From: Notamacropus eugenii
Lineage: Eukaryota > Chordata > Mammalia > Diprotodontia > Macropodidae
Length of the DNA stretch: 64,000 bases
Direction: 5' to 3'
Assembly (NCBI RefSeq): GCF_028372415.1
Contig: NC_092872.1
Coordinates: 281,297,206-281,361,205 of the forward strand
The notes beneath the pieces were generated by a model. That model was not told the DNA's origin. It saw only the letters and a list, made by a program, of their open reading frames with translations, and did no database searches. This document shows positions 1-9,984 of this stretch, one piece after another (the stretch's first letter is position 1; each line of letters starts with the position of its first letter). Made by a program: the position numbers and the translations under genes.

Positions 1-84
1 TCCCCTCTCCCTTCCTTGCCCAGAATTAGCCTCCCTAGAGAGAGAATTTGGGCAACCTCTTTCTGGAAGGCATCTGAGAAGGAG

Positions 85-132
85 TTTGAACCCAGGCCTT
101 TCTGACTCCAGGTACATTGCACCACACTGCCT
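85..132 (-). repeat. MIR/CORE-SINE 5' fragment
   Basis: On the minus strand it reads as the SINE head, with the 'gactccag' and 'gaacccagg' landmarks in antisense. Confidence 0.5.
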
Positions 133-739
133 TTTGTTGTTTTTAGTCAAGGTGATTTTAGAAATGCTAGATGTGCTAATAAGGTGTGAAGAAGAAATGA
201 ATAAATGAAGCCCTGATAATGAAGAAACTTTGAGGTTTCCAATTATAGATGACAGAATTGAATATCTAAGAAATCCTTTTGGATTTCTGACTTTAGTAGG
301 TAACTTTCATGAGATAGTGGATTAACCACTTCCCTCCCCAAATCATCCACATTTTAAGCATGGTTCAGTATGTTAGGATTCTATAACTTTGTGGTTATGA
401 AAACTGTCCCATCCCTGTCCCCCATCCGGCCCACATCAGGTAGGAGGCCTTTGGAAGTCTGGTACAGGGAAGAAGGGCTGGTCCTGGGAACAGAACTAGG
501 AGCAACCTGGGAAGGCTGCCAAGAAGTCACTTTGAGCCCTGTGGTAGAGAGCTGCCTGGGGGCTATTGGGTGAGAGAGTGGGGGGGGGGGGGGTGCTGTA
601 GTTGTGTTGGTTCTTCATATTCCAGCTGACTCATGGACCTGGGGGTCTTCCCTTCCTTGGACAATTGTCAATCTTTAATGTACTCTGTCCTTCCCCCTGG
701 CTAGAGTACACACTTCTGTTGGGCAGTGACTGTGTCGTA
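133..739. other. Intronic stretch with no recognised repeat or exon
   Basis: Only a run of about 13 G (about 582-594) stands out. Short open frames here have no recognisable product. Confidence 0.5.
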
Positions 740-744
740 TTCAG

Positions 745-1465
745 TTTTTCATCCCCCACATGTCATCAACAAACCAAGTCCATAATTGTTTATTAAGGAC
801 TGGTGGTGTGCCCTGCCCTGAGCTTGGTACGGAGCATACAGTGAAGGGCAAAGACCAGTGCAAGCAGCACATAGCTAGGATGAGCCAAGGGGAAGCACTA
901 GCTTTGAGGGGAAGCCATGAGGCAGCCAACAGGCCTGAAGTCTTATTTAAGGAACAGCCATGAAGCTGGCATCCCTGAGTATTTGGGGAGGGGGGCACCA
1001 GCTTTGTGAAGTAACTCTGAGCATCAGAGAATTTTATGTTTGATTCTAGGGTGCTTAGAGGACTCCTGGAGTTTATTGAGGGGGGGCTAGTGGACTGGGG
1101 GTGGAGGGATGGTTAGACCTGAACTTTAGGAGAATGAAATTTGGCAGCTAAGTGGAGGATTATTAGAGTCTGAGGTGATGAGAGCCTGCCCCACGGTGAT
1201 TGCCTTGTCAGGGAAGAGGGGACAGAAAGCACAGTGAGAGAGAGGTGCTGAAGATGACACCTAGGACCTAAGAGGGTGGTGTTGCCTTTGACCTTTAGGA
1301 AGAGGAGAGGCCTGGGGGCAGGGGGAGATAATTCCAATGTTGACAGAAAGGTTGAGACTAGACCAAGACATCTGAGAGTCTTCTGCACAGAGAGAGAGTT
1401 GACTCCATGGGAGCTGATGAGACAGCCAAGTAAAATAGAACAGAGGGAGCAACAAGAGGGTCTTG
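745..1465 (-). mobile_element. L2 LINE fragment, 3' part, antisense
   Basis: The stretch matches the reverse complement of the 3' portion of the L2 family common in marsupials and platypus. It begins with the 'tttattaag' antisense tail and runs through 'ctggagtttattgag', 'ctgaactttagg', 'gaggtgatgag' and 'gggtggtgttgcc' in the right order. Indels are frequent, so the copy is old and non-functional. It lies inside the last intron, opposite to the gene. Confidence 0.75.
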
Positions 1466-1711
1466 ATCACTGCCTTATCTATAGAAGACACAATCTCGGA
1501 TTAATGGGTGAAATGGTAAACGCGGCAGCTTTTTACTTGAGTCTGAAATTATACAAAAGAAGTTCCTATCTAGCATGAATTACCAGTTAGTAAAGAACAT
1601 GGCTAGTGAGGTAATAGCATTTGCCATAGCCAGTCAGTTGGGCTTCTTAATGTGTGGGGGTGAAAACAGTGTGAGCAGTAGGATGTTAACACTCTTCCTG
1701 TTTCCACCTAG

Positions 1712-2151
1712 GATTGCAGCAGGCCCTGTTACACAGGCAGTTGTCTTCGGAAAGCTCAGAGCCAGGATTCAGTTCGAGGATGCCATATTCTGGGTTTGAG
1801 GTGGAAGATGCAGAGCCTTCTGACCCACCCCCTCCATATTCAGACTTTAACCCAGCCTGTCAAGAGAGTACTTTGGGTCCCTCTCTCCTGGAGAGCAGTG
1901 TCTTCATGCCTCGACCACAGGCAGTAGGTTCTTCCAGCTTTGTTTCCACAAATGCAGGATTGAAGTATTCTGGCAATGGAACAGCCCTACCTCTGTCCCA
2001 AAGAGCAGTTGGAGACAGTGTGGATGACTCGGAAGACAGTGATTATGGCCCTGCAGGGCCCTCTCCTAGTGAGTTCTCACACACTCGGGGTTCCCGACCA
2101 GCAACACATCCTGATGGAGACTCCAGGAACACTCAGACCTCTCAGATATGA
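1712..2151 (+). CDS. Terminal coding exon of an unrecognised gene; PPPPY-containing cytosolic tail
   Basis: The exon opens after a strong acceptor with two bases of a split codon. It then reads [15 protein letters not shown]... for 145 residues to the TGA at 2149-2151. There is no internal ATG start; the protein begins upstream of the window. The segment is hydrophilic, rich in Ser, Pro and acidic residues, and has no membrane span or folded-domain signature. Two features stand out: PPPPY at residues 38-42, a classic PPxY ligand for WW domains of NEDD4-family ubiquitin ligases, and an acidic serine cluster DDSEDSD near residues 104-110 that suits casein kinase 2. The likely role is a regulatory tail of a membrane or adaptor protein that recruits a ubiquitin ligase; this is inference. 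I could not name the gene. A processed fragment is unlikely because of the splice acceptor and the matching long 3' UTR. Confidence 0.8.
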
Positions 2152-2471
2152 TGGAGCACAGCAAACTCAGTGGAGCACTGTTTTTCCTAACTGTTGTTGA
2201 AAGTCTTTTGGGGAACTTAATTTCAGAGGGAAAAAAAAACTGCTTTGCAGAAATGGAGACTCCCTGAGGAGGCTTCTTGTGCACAAAAGGCGTGCATAGA
2301 CTTGCCCTAGATGGCTTCATCCGCCTTGTGATACAGTTTGCAAGTTTCATAATGGAATCATTAGGATAATCAAGTTGTACTAATACTGATGAGATCCTTG
2401 GATGTCTTGGTCAATTAGGCAAAGTGAAATTTATAGAAACCTTTTAGTTTTGGTTGCCGTATTTTCATTAA

Positions 2472-2477
2472 AATAAA
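2472..2477 (+). promoter_or_regulatory. Possible proximal polyadenylation signal
   Basis: AATAAA lies about 320 bases after the stop codon. Use at this site would give a short 3' UTR lacking the GT tract. No strong downstream GU element is obvious. Confidence 0.35.
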
Positions 2478-3187
2478 TTGGGAATTGGAGACTAAGCACA
2501 ATTAGTCTATAAATATCCTATAAAAATCAAAAACTTACCTCTTGCACTATCATGCCTTGAAATTTAGTTGTTGAAAGGGAAGCAGGTTCAGCAGTAGCCT
2601 TCAAAGAAACTTTCTACGATGAGCCAAATTATTCTTTGCCAGAAAAGAAATTTTGATAATTCTAAGAAGCCTGATTGGAACACATCGGATGTACCTTTTC
2701 TGAGCTGCATGCCCTTTTGAGATCAAAAGGGAAGGGTTTTGTTTCAACTTTTTTTACTAGCCAGATGTGTGTATCACTTAAAATGGTTGCCTTTTTACAT
2801 AGGAATACTAATTCCCAGTAAACAATCACCCACGGAAGTAGGTCCTAGAGTTCCTAGAGTTCGTGTGTGTGAGGTTGGGGGGCTCCAGTGATGACGCCGC
2901 TGCCTGAAGATGGAGGCACACAGAGTACAGGGATGCCTTGGGCATCTTACTTAAGTTTTATAACAAAAAGATTCCAAATGTGATTTTTTTCCCAGAGATT
3001 ATGTGTAAAGGAGGTAATTGATTTATGCCTTCAGATGAAATTATTAATGTAATTTTATGTAAGGACTATAGGGGAATGGCCTATAATGGAAACAAATCTG
3101 TTTGGTTATCTTGGTGATTAAAGATTTGTTTTACATTTGAAGAATAGTACTTATGAGGGAAAGAAGTTGCCATTTTGGAGACAGAGT

Positions 3188-3188
<1 letters not shown>

Positions 3189-3249
<61 letters not shown>

Positions 3250-3331
3250 CGTGCGCATGCACGCATGCGTGCAGGCATGTGCCTGCGTGCGCACATGTGT
3301 ATGTGTGCACATATGTGGATGTGCGTGTGTA
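3189..3331 (+). repeat. (GT)n microsatellite running into mixed alternating purine-pyrimidine DNA
   Basis: A pure GT run (3189-3247) is followed by about 85 bases of near-perfect purine/pyrimidine alternation that includes several CG and GCATGC steps. Such sequence favours left-handed Z-DNA. It sits in the 3' UTR. Confidence 0.9.
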
Positions 3332-3938
3332 TAGATTTTTATATTGGGATGCACTTAGGCTATTATTTAATTACCGCTTATCTTCTCATTTTGCCCAAAA
3401 GATGTGAAATGGGGCCCCTGAAATCCCAGGGGCTTTTGGTTCTGAGCTTGCAAATGACAAAACCTGCCATTAACCGTGAGGTGAGCGCCTGTGTTGGATG
3501 CTTTGGAACATAACTGCCTTTCCTTTGACCTCCACATAACCTACAGGAGCAAAGACATCTCTCGAGACTGTTGAAAGAGGAGGTTACCCTCCAGGAAGCT
3601 GGCTCTCAGGGCCCTTGCTCCTGGGCCTGAAGAGTGCCATGCTCAAGCCCATGTTTTGGATGTCCCCTTTCCTGTTGAACGGTCTCCATTTTGTCAAGGT
3701 TGCTTTCTTTGTTCTCCTTACCACAACTGCAGTTTGACTTGGAATATTGTAGGCCATTTTCAGACAGACTTGTTGGGTTTCACTGTCTGCTCTCCACAGA
3801 CAGCTCTGGGCTGGTGGATGGGAGGAGACATGCTGCCACCCTCCCCTCAGGTCCGTTTTCTTCACCATAGGAAAATATTTTTATTTTGATGCCGCACAAC
3901 AGTCTGCAATGTACGCCTGACAAAGCCGTGAATGTGAT

Positions 3939-3944
3939 AATAAA
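3939..3944 (+). promoter_or_regulatory. Distal polyadenylation signal
   Basis: AATAAA is followed within about 25-50 bases by a pyrimidine-rich CT stretch (about 3961-3985). It is the best candidate end of the host gene. Confidence 0.6.
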
Positions 3945-4269
3945 AGCCTATTTAATCCTGTACCTCTCGTCTCGCTCTCTCTCATCAGCATCCAGCCAGC
4001 CCTCCCACCCCTGCCACCCTCGTTCCAGTCACCAAAGTGAGCCCTAGGAGGACCCTTCCACTGATCGGGAAAGGCTTGTGCTGGTCAGCAGGATGCAGAG
4101 AGAGCCTAGTATCACACAGATGTAGGACTTAGCTTGGAGGACGAGAGCACAGAGGAAGCTGTCTTGTTTAAAGTGACTCTGCAGCTATGAATGTATAAGG
4201 CCTTGGAGGCTTGGGTCCTAGAACGGGAATTCTACTTTACACATCAGGGACAGGACACACAGTGTAGGG

Positions 4270-4412
4270 AGGGCCTGGTGTGGCATCCCAGCCCTGCTGC
4301 CCACTGTCTGTGTGACCTTGAGGAAATCACTTGTCTCTGGGCCTCCATTTCTTTAGCTGTAAAACGAGGATTCGGGAGGGAACTCTGTAGAGTCGTGGGG
4401 TTTATTGCAATC
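4270..4412 (+). repeat. MIR/CORE-SINE fragment
   Basis: The landmarks 'tgtgtgaccttg', 'tctctgggcctc' and 'gctgtaaaacgagga' occur in the MIR order. Confidence 0.65.
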
Positions 4413-4954
4413 AGCTCAATGTCGTCTGCCACCTGGAATATCTGAAAGACTTTACTGTCTGCAGAGAATTTCTCTTCCATTTGGATCCACACTGGACATG
4501 TTCTACCACCATAAGCAAACTCTTGGCAAGTGTGTGTCTTGATTTGGCCACATTAGAAGCCCACAGATAGGTGCTAGGCAAATGTGCTATCAGGAAGTGG
4601 AAATGTTTGTTCTGTTGCTTAACTCTCCAAACAGATGGGAGAGGATGTGGGGACTGGACAAAACTGTTGCTGTGTTGGGCACTTTGGTGGTGCCAAATTA
4701 AGGGAGTACATGCCCTGCGACTCCCTCTGGCTCCAGACTGGTCAGCCTCACGCCAAGTCCAAGGTACTTGGGACAGTGGGTACAAGGTCTTTTCGGCCCC
4801 ATGGTTATTAGCTCGCCCAGTCCAATTTCTGCCTTTGTGTGACAGGTGTTGCACTCTGTACCAATCAGAGTCATACAGATTTCATTGAATAGGCCATCTT
4901 TTAAAAAATATGCTTGAACCTTGACATGCCCCCTTCTTCTGACCGAGAATTAAG
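4413..4954. other. No recognised feature
   Basis: A 147-codon minus-strand open frame (4411-4854) is present but shows no domain, and its composition is unremarkable. Confidence 0.4.
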
Positions 4955-5050
4955 GTAATTAATTTCCATTCAGTAGGCAGTTAGTGATGCCTGCTGGGCA
5001 TTAGACTAGGCATTGGGGATACAGAGACGAAAACAAGCTAAGGCTTGCTG
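4955..5050 (-). mobile_element. L2 3'-end fragment, antisense
   Basis: Order of landmarks: 'tgcctgctgggcattagac', 'ggcattggggatacagaga'. This is the complement of the terminal L2 region. Confidence 0.55.
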
Positions 5051-5937
5051 GACAGCCTCAAAAAGCTTTTCACTGAAGAAAGGATCCTGAAAGTATTTTT
5101 GAGTTTGCTTTTATATTTCACATCTCTTTAATTCATCTAATCTTTGGACCTAGGCAAATAACTTTATTGGTGGCAGCAGTAGGGGGTTTTAATCTTATCA
5201 TTGTTCTCGATCTTCACCTCATTTCCAGATGAAAAACTGTATTGTTTAAAGTTTCCTGAACATTTTTTGTAAATCTGGAAACAATTCCACTTAAAGTTTC
5301 TAGCAGTCACTTAAAACCTGCTCACTTCAGAGAAGTAAGGATGTCCAAGATGTGTCAGCCCCATGGAATCTGAGGAGAGAAGGCCGACTCATTTTTACTA
5401 TGGTGTTTTCCAAAGTCAGTTTTTTCCTTTGCCATGTTTCCAAGTGCCAGACTCTTCCTGAAAGTGGAAAGCTTAGCATTATATGGAGGCTGTTTGATTA
5501 CTACTTCAGTATTTCTTTACTTTTGTGACACCGTGGGTTTGGTTGCTCTCCTTACCAACACAGATGGCAGCGCAACTTTGCCGCCTTGTTCCATGTCATG
5601 TGTTCACATGAATCTTGCGGAGAGGACCCTGCCCCAGTGTTCGGGAGTCCTCAGCATCCTGGTAGTCCATCTGTCATCCCACCTCCTTTTCCAACCATGC
5701 ATTTCCACGATGATATCTTTTCTGCTTCCTGAATTCAGAGGAATGTTGGTCGTAGGCTGTGCTCTGCTTAACAAGCTGTCATGTGTCTCTGCTATCCCTT
5801 TGCATCACCCACAATTTTAGTTCTTTGGAGCCAGACACAGAAGTGCAAAGGAGGTCTGCTTTTGTCAGTTTAGTGAATTCCTTCCATCAGCCCAAACTAC
5901 CACAGTATGATAGGAAGTAAAGGGACTCGCCTTTTAA
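5051..5937. other. No recognised feature
   Basis: A 128-codon plus-strand frame (5434-5820) is open but lacks any recognisable domain or splice context. I treat it as chance. Confidence 0.4.
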
Positions 5938-5998
5938 ATGGCTGGAGCAAGATTCAAGCCCTACATCCTCTGGACTCTCATTCTGTCCATCATGCCAG
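5938..5998 (-). repeat. MIR/CORE-SINE scrap
   Basis: Weak antisense match to the SINE head ('gattcaagccctacatcctc'). Confidence 0.35.
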
Positions 5999-6449
5999 GC
6001 CAAGCCACCCCATCACTGCAAAAAGCAGCTGCAAAAAAAGACATTTCCATTGTCAGGGAAAAGTGCTGTCATGTTCTAGATGCCATCTACTTCCCTTTCT
6101 TTTTGCTACGTGACTCTGGGACCAGCTTTTCTCCCTCTGCAGTGCCTTCCTAGGTCATTAACTAATCAATGAGCTACCCTTCCAACAACAAGGTGTCATT
6201 TGGAGAGTGTGCTTTCTTTGTCCCCTTGGTTTTTCTAGAGTGGCTTGCTGGGTCAACCTTTGGAGTAATTGTGAATCTCTAGATTTATGATCTTAAAGCA
6301 ATCCATCCGGTGTTCTCAGCAGAAAGGAGCACCTAGAGGAGGACTTCATGTGATAGAAGGAATCCCTCTTCTATTTGGGCCCTGTGCAAAACACCTCCAA
6401 TGGTGATGGCCACATTATGGAATTGAGCCCATCTAGTCTAACCTGAATT
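5999..6449. other. No recognised feature
   Basis: Nothing here stood out in either strand. Confidence 0.4.
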
Positions 6450-6960
6450 TGATCATTGGTGAGGCAGCTTTGCTGGAAGGCCTTCCATGGCTTCATGGTG
6501 TAGCTCATCCCACAGAGAACTTGAATTCCTGTTAAGCTTTTCCTTCTGCCTGTTGGTTCTCATCTTGCCCTCGGTGGCAGGAATTATTTTCTGGCCATTT
6601 GTAGTCAGTTTTGCTTGGTTCCTGCCATGTCCACACCTTCTGACTTTTTCCTTCATGATGCCCAAGTGTGAGGCTTCTGAGGAGCATCTTGTACACATCT
6701 TGTTCTGGGCTGTATTTCCAAATGCCTTTTTTTTTTTTAAATGATGAATCCCCATAACTCCTTTTGCATTAAAATTGCTGAGTATCAAAATACATGTTGA
6801 CTTGATCTGGGGTATCATGCAGAACTCTTTTTGGAATTTTTCTACCACTTCAAATTCTGCAACAAATTTTGATACACAAACCACAAGGCTTTTCTTATTG
6901 GGGGTTTTTGTTGATGGTCCCAGTGAGTATTGAAAGACCAGCAGACCAAGCATCTCATGA
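6450..6960 (-). mobile_element. RTE/BovB-type LINE relic, endonuclease region
   Basis: The minus-strand frame reads VEKFQKEFCMIPQIKSTCIL followed by ILSNFNAKG, resembling the GDFNAKVG metal-binding motif of RTE-class apurinic endonucleases. Further on, EASHLGIM...KVRRCGHG and LTTNGQKI correspond to the HLxIMNT...KKxRRWTW and TKNEIDYI blocks. The catalytic Asp-before-Phe of GDFNAK is replaced and the spacing is disturbed, so it is dead. The RTE class matters here because MAR1 SINEs in the same window have an RTE-like tail. A different LINE clade remains possible. Confidence 0.55.
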
Positions 6961-7429
6961 AATGTTTCTTATGGCTTTTGGGTGAGAGACTAAACATTCT
7001 CTGCCAATTTCACTTCCATCAGGACTCATCAATTCTCTGGTCTCTGGACAAATAGCCTACATTTAGACTACCAACAGTTCAGTTATGGCTTATTGATTGT
7101 CTAAAAAGGGATTTTTATCACCTTCTTCCCCTACCCTCCTCCTCCTTCCCCATTACCCAACTCTCCCATTGTCATTGTGCATGCAAAAGAGGCTGAGCTG
7201 GACTAAGGCCATTTTGTATTTGTTGTTTCTTGGGTTGCGATGGCCAGAGAGTGACCTGGTCTCACCTAGTGATTAGCATATTAGTGATGAACTTCTCTTG
7301 GACCCACATTCAGTCTGTTATTGGAACCATCTTTGAAACCTTTCCATCACAGTAGATTCTGCTGGAATTTGTCCTCTATTAGTGTGGACTTTGAGAACCC
7401 ATGGCCACTTCCATTAAGTAGTGGAGTGT
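6961..7429. other. No recognised feature
   Basis: May include more of the RTE relic, but I see no clear motif. Confidence 0.35.
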
Positions 7430-7680
7430 TTGGTACAGTGAGCAACTAAGGGGTGCCACTGAGCACTGGGCCTGAGGTCCAGAGGAACTGAATTTAGCAC
7501 GAAGTGTGTGAGCCTGACCAAGTCTTTTACCTTCTGCTTGACTCAGTTTCCTCATCTGTAAAATGAGGATAACTGCACCTGGCTTCCAAGGTTGCTGTCA
7601 GACTCAGATATCAGAGAACAGTTGTAAAGTGTTCAGCACAGTGTCTGGTGCATAGTAGGTGCTCTATAAAACTTATTCTC
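7430..7680 (+). repeat. MIR/CORE-SINE, nearly full length
   Basis: Head 'gagcactgggcctgaggtcc', core 'ctcagtttcctcatctgtaa', and L2-like tail 'catagtaggtgctctataaa' are all in order. Confidence 0.8.
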
Positions 7681-7841
7681 TCCCCCCACACCTGGATGGG
7701 ATGACATCAGAGCCAGACTCGTGAAAAAGTTGAGAGAGATGTGTGATTGAGCACATCTGGCCACATAGGATGCGTGCTGGGCAACATGTGTAGAGTATCA
7801 GATTGGAAGTGTATTTGTCTAACTTGTCCTAAGTCTAAGTC

Positions 7842-7934
7842 TGCTTTTTAATCTTTTGCGATTTTCTCTATGGGGCAGGTAGGTGGTACAGTGGATAGAA
7901 TGCTGGGCCTGGAGTCAGAAAGACCTGAGTTCCA
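7842..7934 (+). repeat. 93-bp segment duplicated from 11152-11244 (L1 flank plus SINE head)
   Basis: It matches 11152-11244 over 93 bases with one difference (T at 7887, C at 11197). The first ~38 bases are antisense L1 sequence and the rest is the 5' part of a MAR1 SINE. The copied piece therefore crosses the exact L1/SINE junction present at 11180. It stops abruptly inside the SINE, and I see no target duplication. Confidence 0.9.
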
Positions 7935-8319
7935 CTCTTCCCTGTGGTTGGGATTGCTGAGGCCTGGGCATTACTCAGAGATCCCCTGATGTCTAGCAGA
8001 AGGCACAGATATCTCTTGAGATGATGTGGTCATTTGGAGGGCAGAAATGCGACAGACCTTAGGCAGGGCAGATGGCACAGGAGACACAGGAAGAGGCGCT
8101 GTGTGGCCCTGGCTCAGGCAGTCACAATAAGTGAAAAGCACTTTTAAAATTCTTTCTCTGAGCCCTCCAGGACCTTACATCCTAAAGGAAGAGACAACAC
8201 GTGCAAGTAAAGAGCATGCAGAACAGATGCAGAATGAATGAAAAGCAGCTTGGGAATGGGGCTCAGAAATGGTCAGAAGGAAGGACCTGGGAGTGGGCTG
8301 GGGAGGGAGGATTACCTAA
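7935..8319. other. Mostly unrecognised; possible L2 antisense scrap near 8160-8245
   Basis: The words 'ggaccttacatcctaaagga' and 'gagacaacacgtgcaa' recall antisense L2. Otherwise nothing. Confidence 0.35.
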
Positions 8320-8410
8320 CCTCCCTGGGCCTCAGTTTCCTTATCTGCAGAGTGGGGGAGGAGTCATACTCAGTGGCCTTAGAGGTGCTTTCTAGCTTTG
8401 GAGAGGTGAG
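8320..8410 (+). repeat. MIR/CORE-SINE fragment
   Basis: 'cctgggcctcagtttcctta' followed by the 'ggccttagaggtgctttcta' variant tail. Confidence 0.6.
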
Positions 8411-8644
8411 GGCCAAGTGGGTGAAGGGCAGAACTTGGGAGTGACAGCTGTGCAAAGCTAGACAGGAAGCCAAAGATTCTGTTACCAAGTGTGGTGGCAC
8501 GTAGACACACAATGTTTCATAACACTTTAAAAAAGTATTATAGTATAATACATTTTAATAAAACTGATAAACAAGCTTACTAAGTCTTAATGGAGTTATT
8601 GTTGAGTATACTAAGTTCTTCCTTCACTGTTGCTCACTCTTACT

Positions 8645-8800
8645 TCATTCCATTCACTAGCATCTGTTCAGCACCCGAGGCCAGATAGTGGGCTCCGGAG
8701 ACACGCCAGAATAAAAATGGAGTGGTCCCTAGCCCCTCAAGAGCTTCCCTTTGGGAGCTGCAAAATATAGACATGAATAAAGAAAAAATTCATAGCACTT
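8645..8800 (-). mobile_element. L2 3' fragment, antisense
   Basis: Contains 'tgttcagcac', 'gtgggctccggagacacgcc' and 'cccctcaagagcttcc', the complement of the L2 tail region. Confidence 0.5.
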
Positions 8801-9984
8801 AGGGACATCCCACTTCCCACACCCAGCTCCCAAATTGGGTTCTCCCAGGCAGGGCTACCGAGGTTCAAGATAACACTGTTATCTTGTGTGGACTATGTGG
8901 ACACTGTGGGTCCACATCCATTCAAAATCATGGCTCCCAAGCCTTTAATGTTCTTAGCCAAAAGCATTTCAGTATCATAGGTAAGAAAAACATCACTAAA
9001 ACACTTCCATCATTACCTTGGGGCATGTTCTTCTGCAGGTATACACACCATCAGTGCAGGGAGGGAGGGATTCTATGAATCAGATGAGGAGAATTGGGGG
9101 TGTATCCAGAAATAGAGAATGTTTTTTCCTAAGCAAGTGTTCAAGGATGCCAGGACTAGATAAGTTGAAACATACATGGAGTCTACATCAGGAAGTCTGT
9201 ACGTAAGTTAGTAGTGCAGTCTCATTTAATTATCTTGGTTTTTCTCAAAGGTTACAGTTCTCTGCTATTTCCATTTCACTAGAAAAACCTACTGGGGTCT
9301 TGTGCTGCTAATGACAGTGGAGCACCTCTAGTGAGTACTGGAAATTAGCAGAAAAGAATCTGGTTGCCCCAAGAACAAATGGCCCGCACTTCAAGAGACT
9401 TGATTCTTGTTCAGTCTGCTTGACTAAGATGTGTCAAAAACCACGAACTCAAAACAGACATTTTTCAAAAGCCCAAACCGAGTAAAAATTAGCTTCTGAA
9501 AATTGACTATTCCATCAAATGGATGGTTAGGCGTTCATGTTTGATTCCGAGAACAAGAGATTGAAAAAGCAATGGCAGCCATGACCAAGGACAGGCATAG
9601 TCACCCACAACAGTGAAGATAATAGGCAAGTCACAACTTCCCTTCTCTGGGCCTTATTTTCCTTACAGGAAAAGGGAGCTCATGGAGCTTACTGACCTCA
9701 CAGGTACAAGACAAAACTCTTCATCCTGATGACCCTTTGAATTGGGCGGTAAACCCAGTGGCTCTCCCCAGAGCTTAGTGGAATCTCCCTTCCTAAACAA
9801 GGCCTTTAAGTCCATCCACATCACATACTGAGTTTTTTAAAATTCTGAACAGAATGAACACTAAAAACTCCATTTTCTCAAGCAAAGTAGAAATGAAAAA
9901 TGGGATTACATGTGAATTGCATGTGATATGTAGCTTGCCTTTAAAAAAAATTTGCTAAATTCAACCATGTTTCTTTCAAAGTTC
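8801..9984. other. No recognised gene; one weak MIR piece at about 9600-9720
   Basis: Only 'ttctctgggccttattttcc' (near 9642) suggests an old MIR. The rest is not assignable. Confidence 0.4.

Larger units (their letters stand above)
1..1711 (+). other. Last intron (3' part) of an unrecognised plus-strand gene
   Basis: This sequence precedes the terminal coding exon. It ends in a pyrimidine-rich tract (about 1691-1708) and an AG at 1710-1711, a convincing splice acceptor. It holds a MIR scrap and a long minus-strand L2. No other exon is evident. The upstream splice donor lies outside the window, so the intron length is unknown. Confidence 0.7.
2152..3962 (+). other. 3' untranslated region of the terminal exon
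   Basis: About 1.8 kb follows the stop codon up to the distal AATAAA. Apart from a GT/alternating purine-pyrimidine tract at 3189-3331 it carries no recognised transposon, unlike nearly all of the remaining window. That fits a transcribed 3' UTR under constraint. The end is placed 15-25 bases after the signal by convention. Confidence 0.6.

Noticed and set aside
3081-3513. Several open frames across the GT tract on both strands
   Set aside because: They are Cys-Val or His-Thr repeats created by the microsatellite.
4411-4854. 147-codon minus-strand frame as a gene
   Set aside because: No domain, no splice or promoter context, and an opposite overlapping frame of similar length.
7842-7934. 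Interpretation as an independent SINE insertion
   Set aside because: It includes L1 flank identical to another locus, ends mid-SINE and lacks tail and target duplication.
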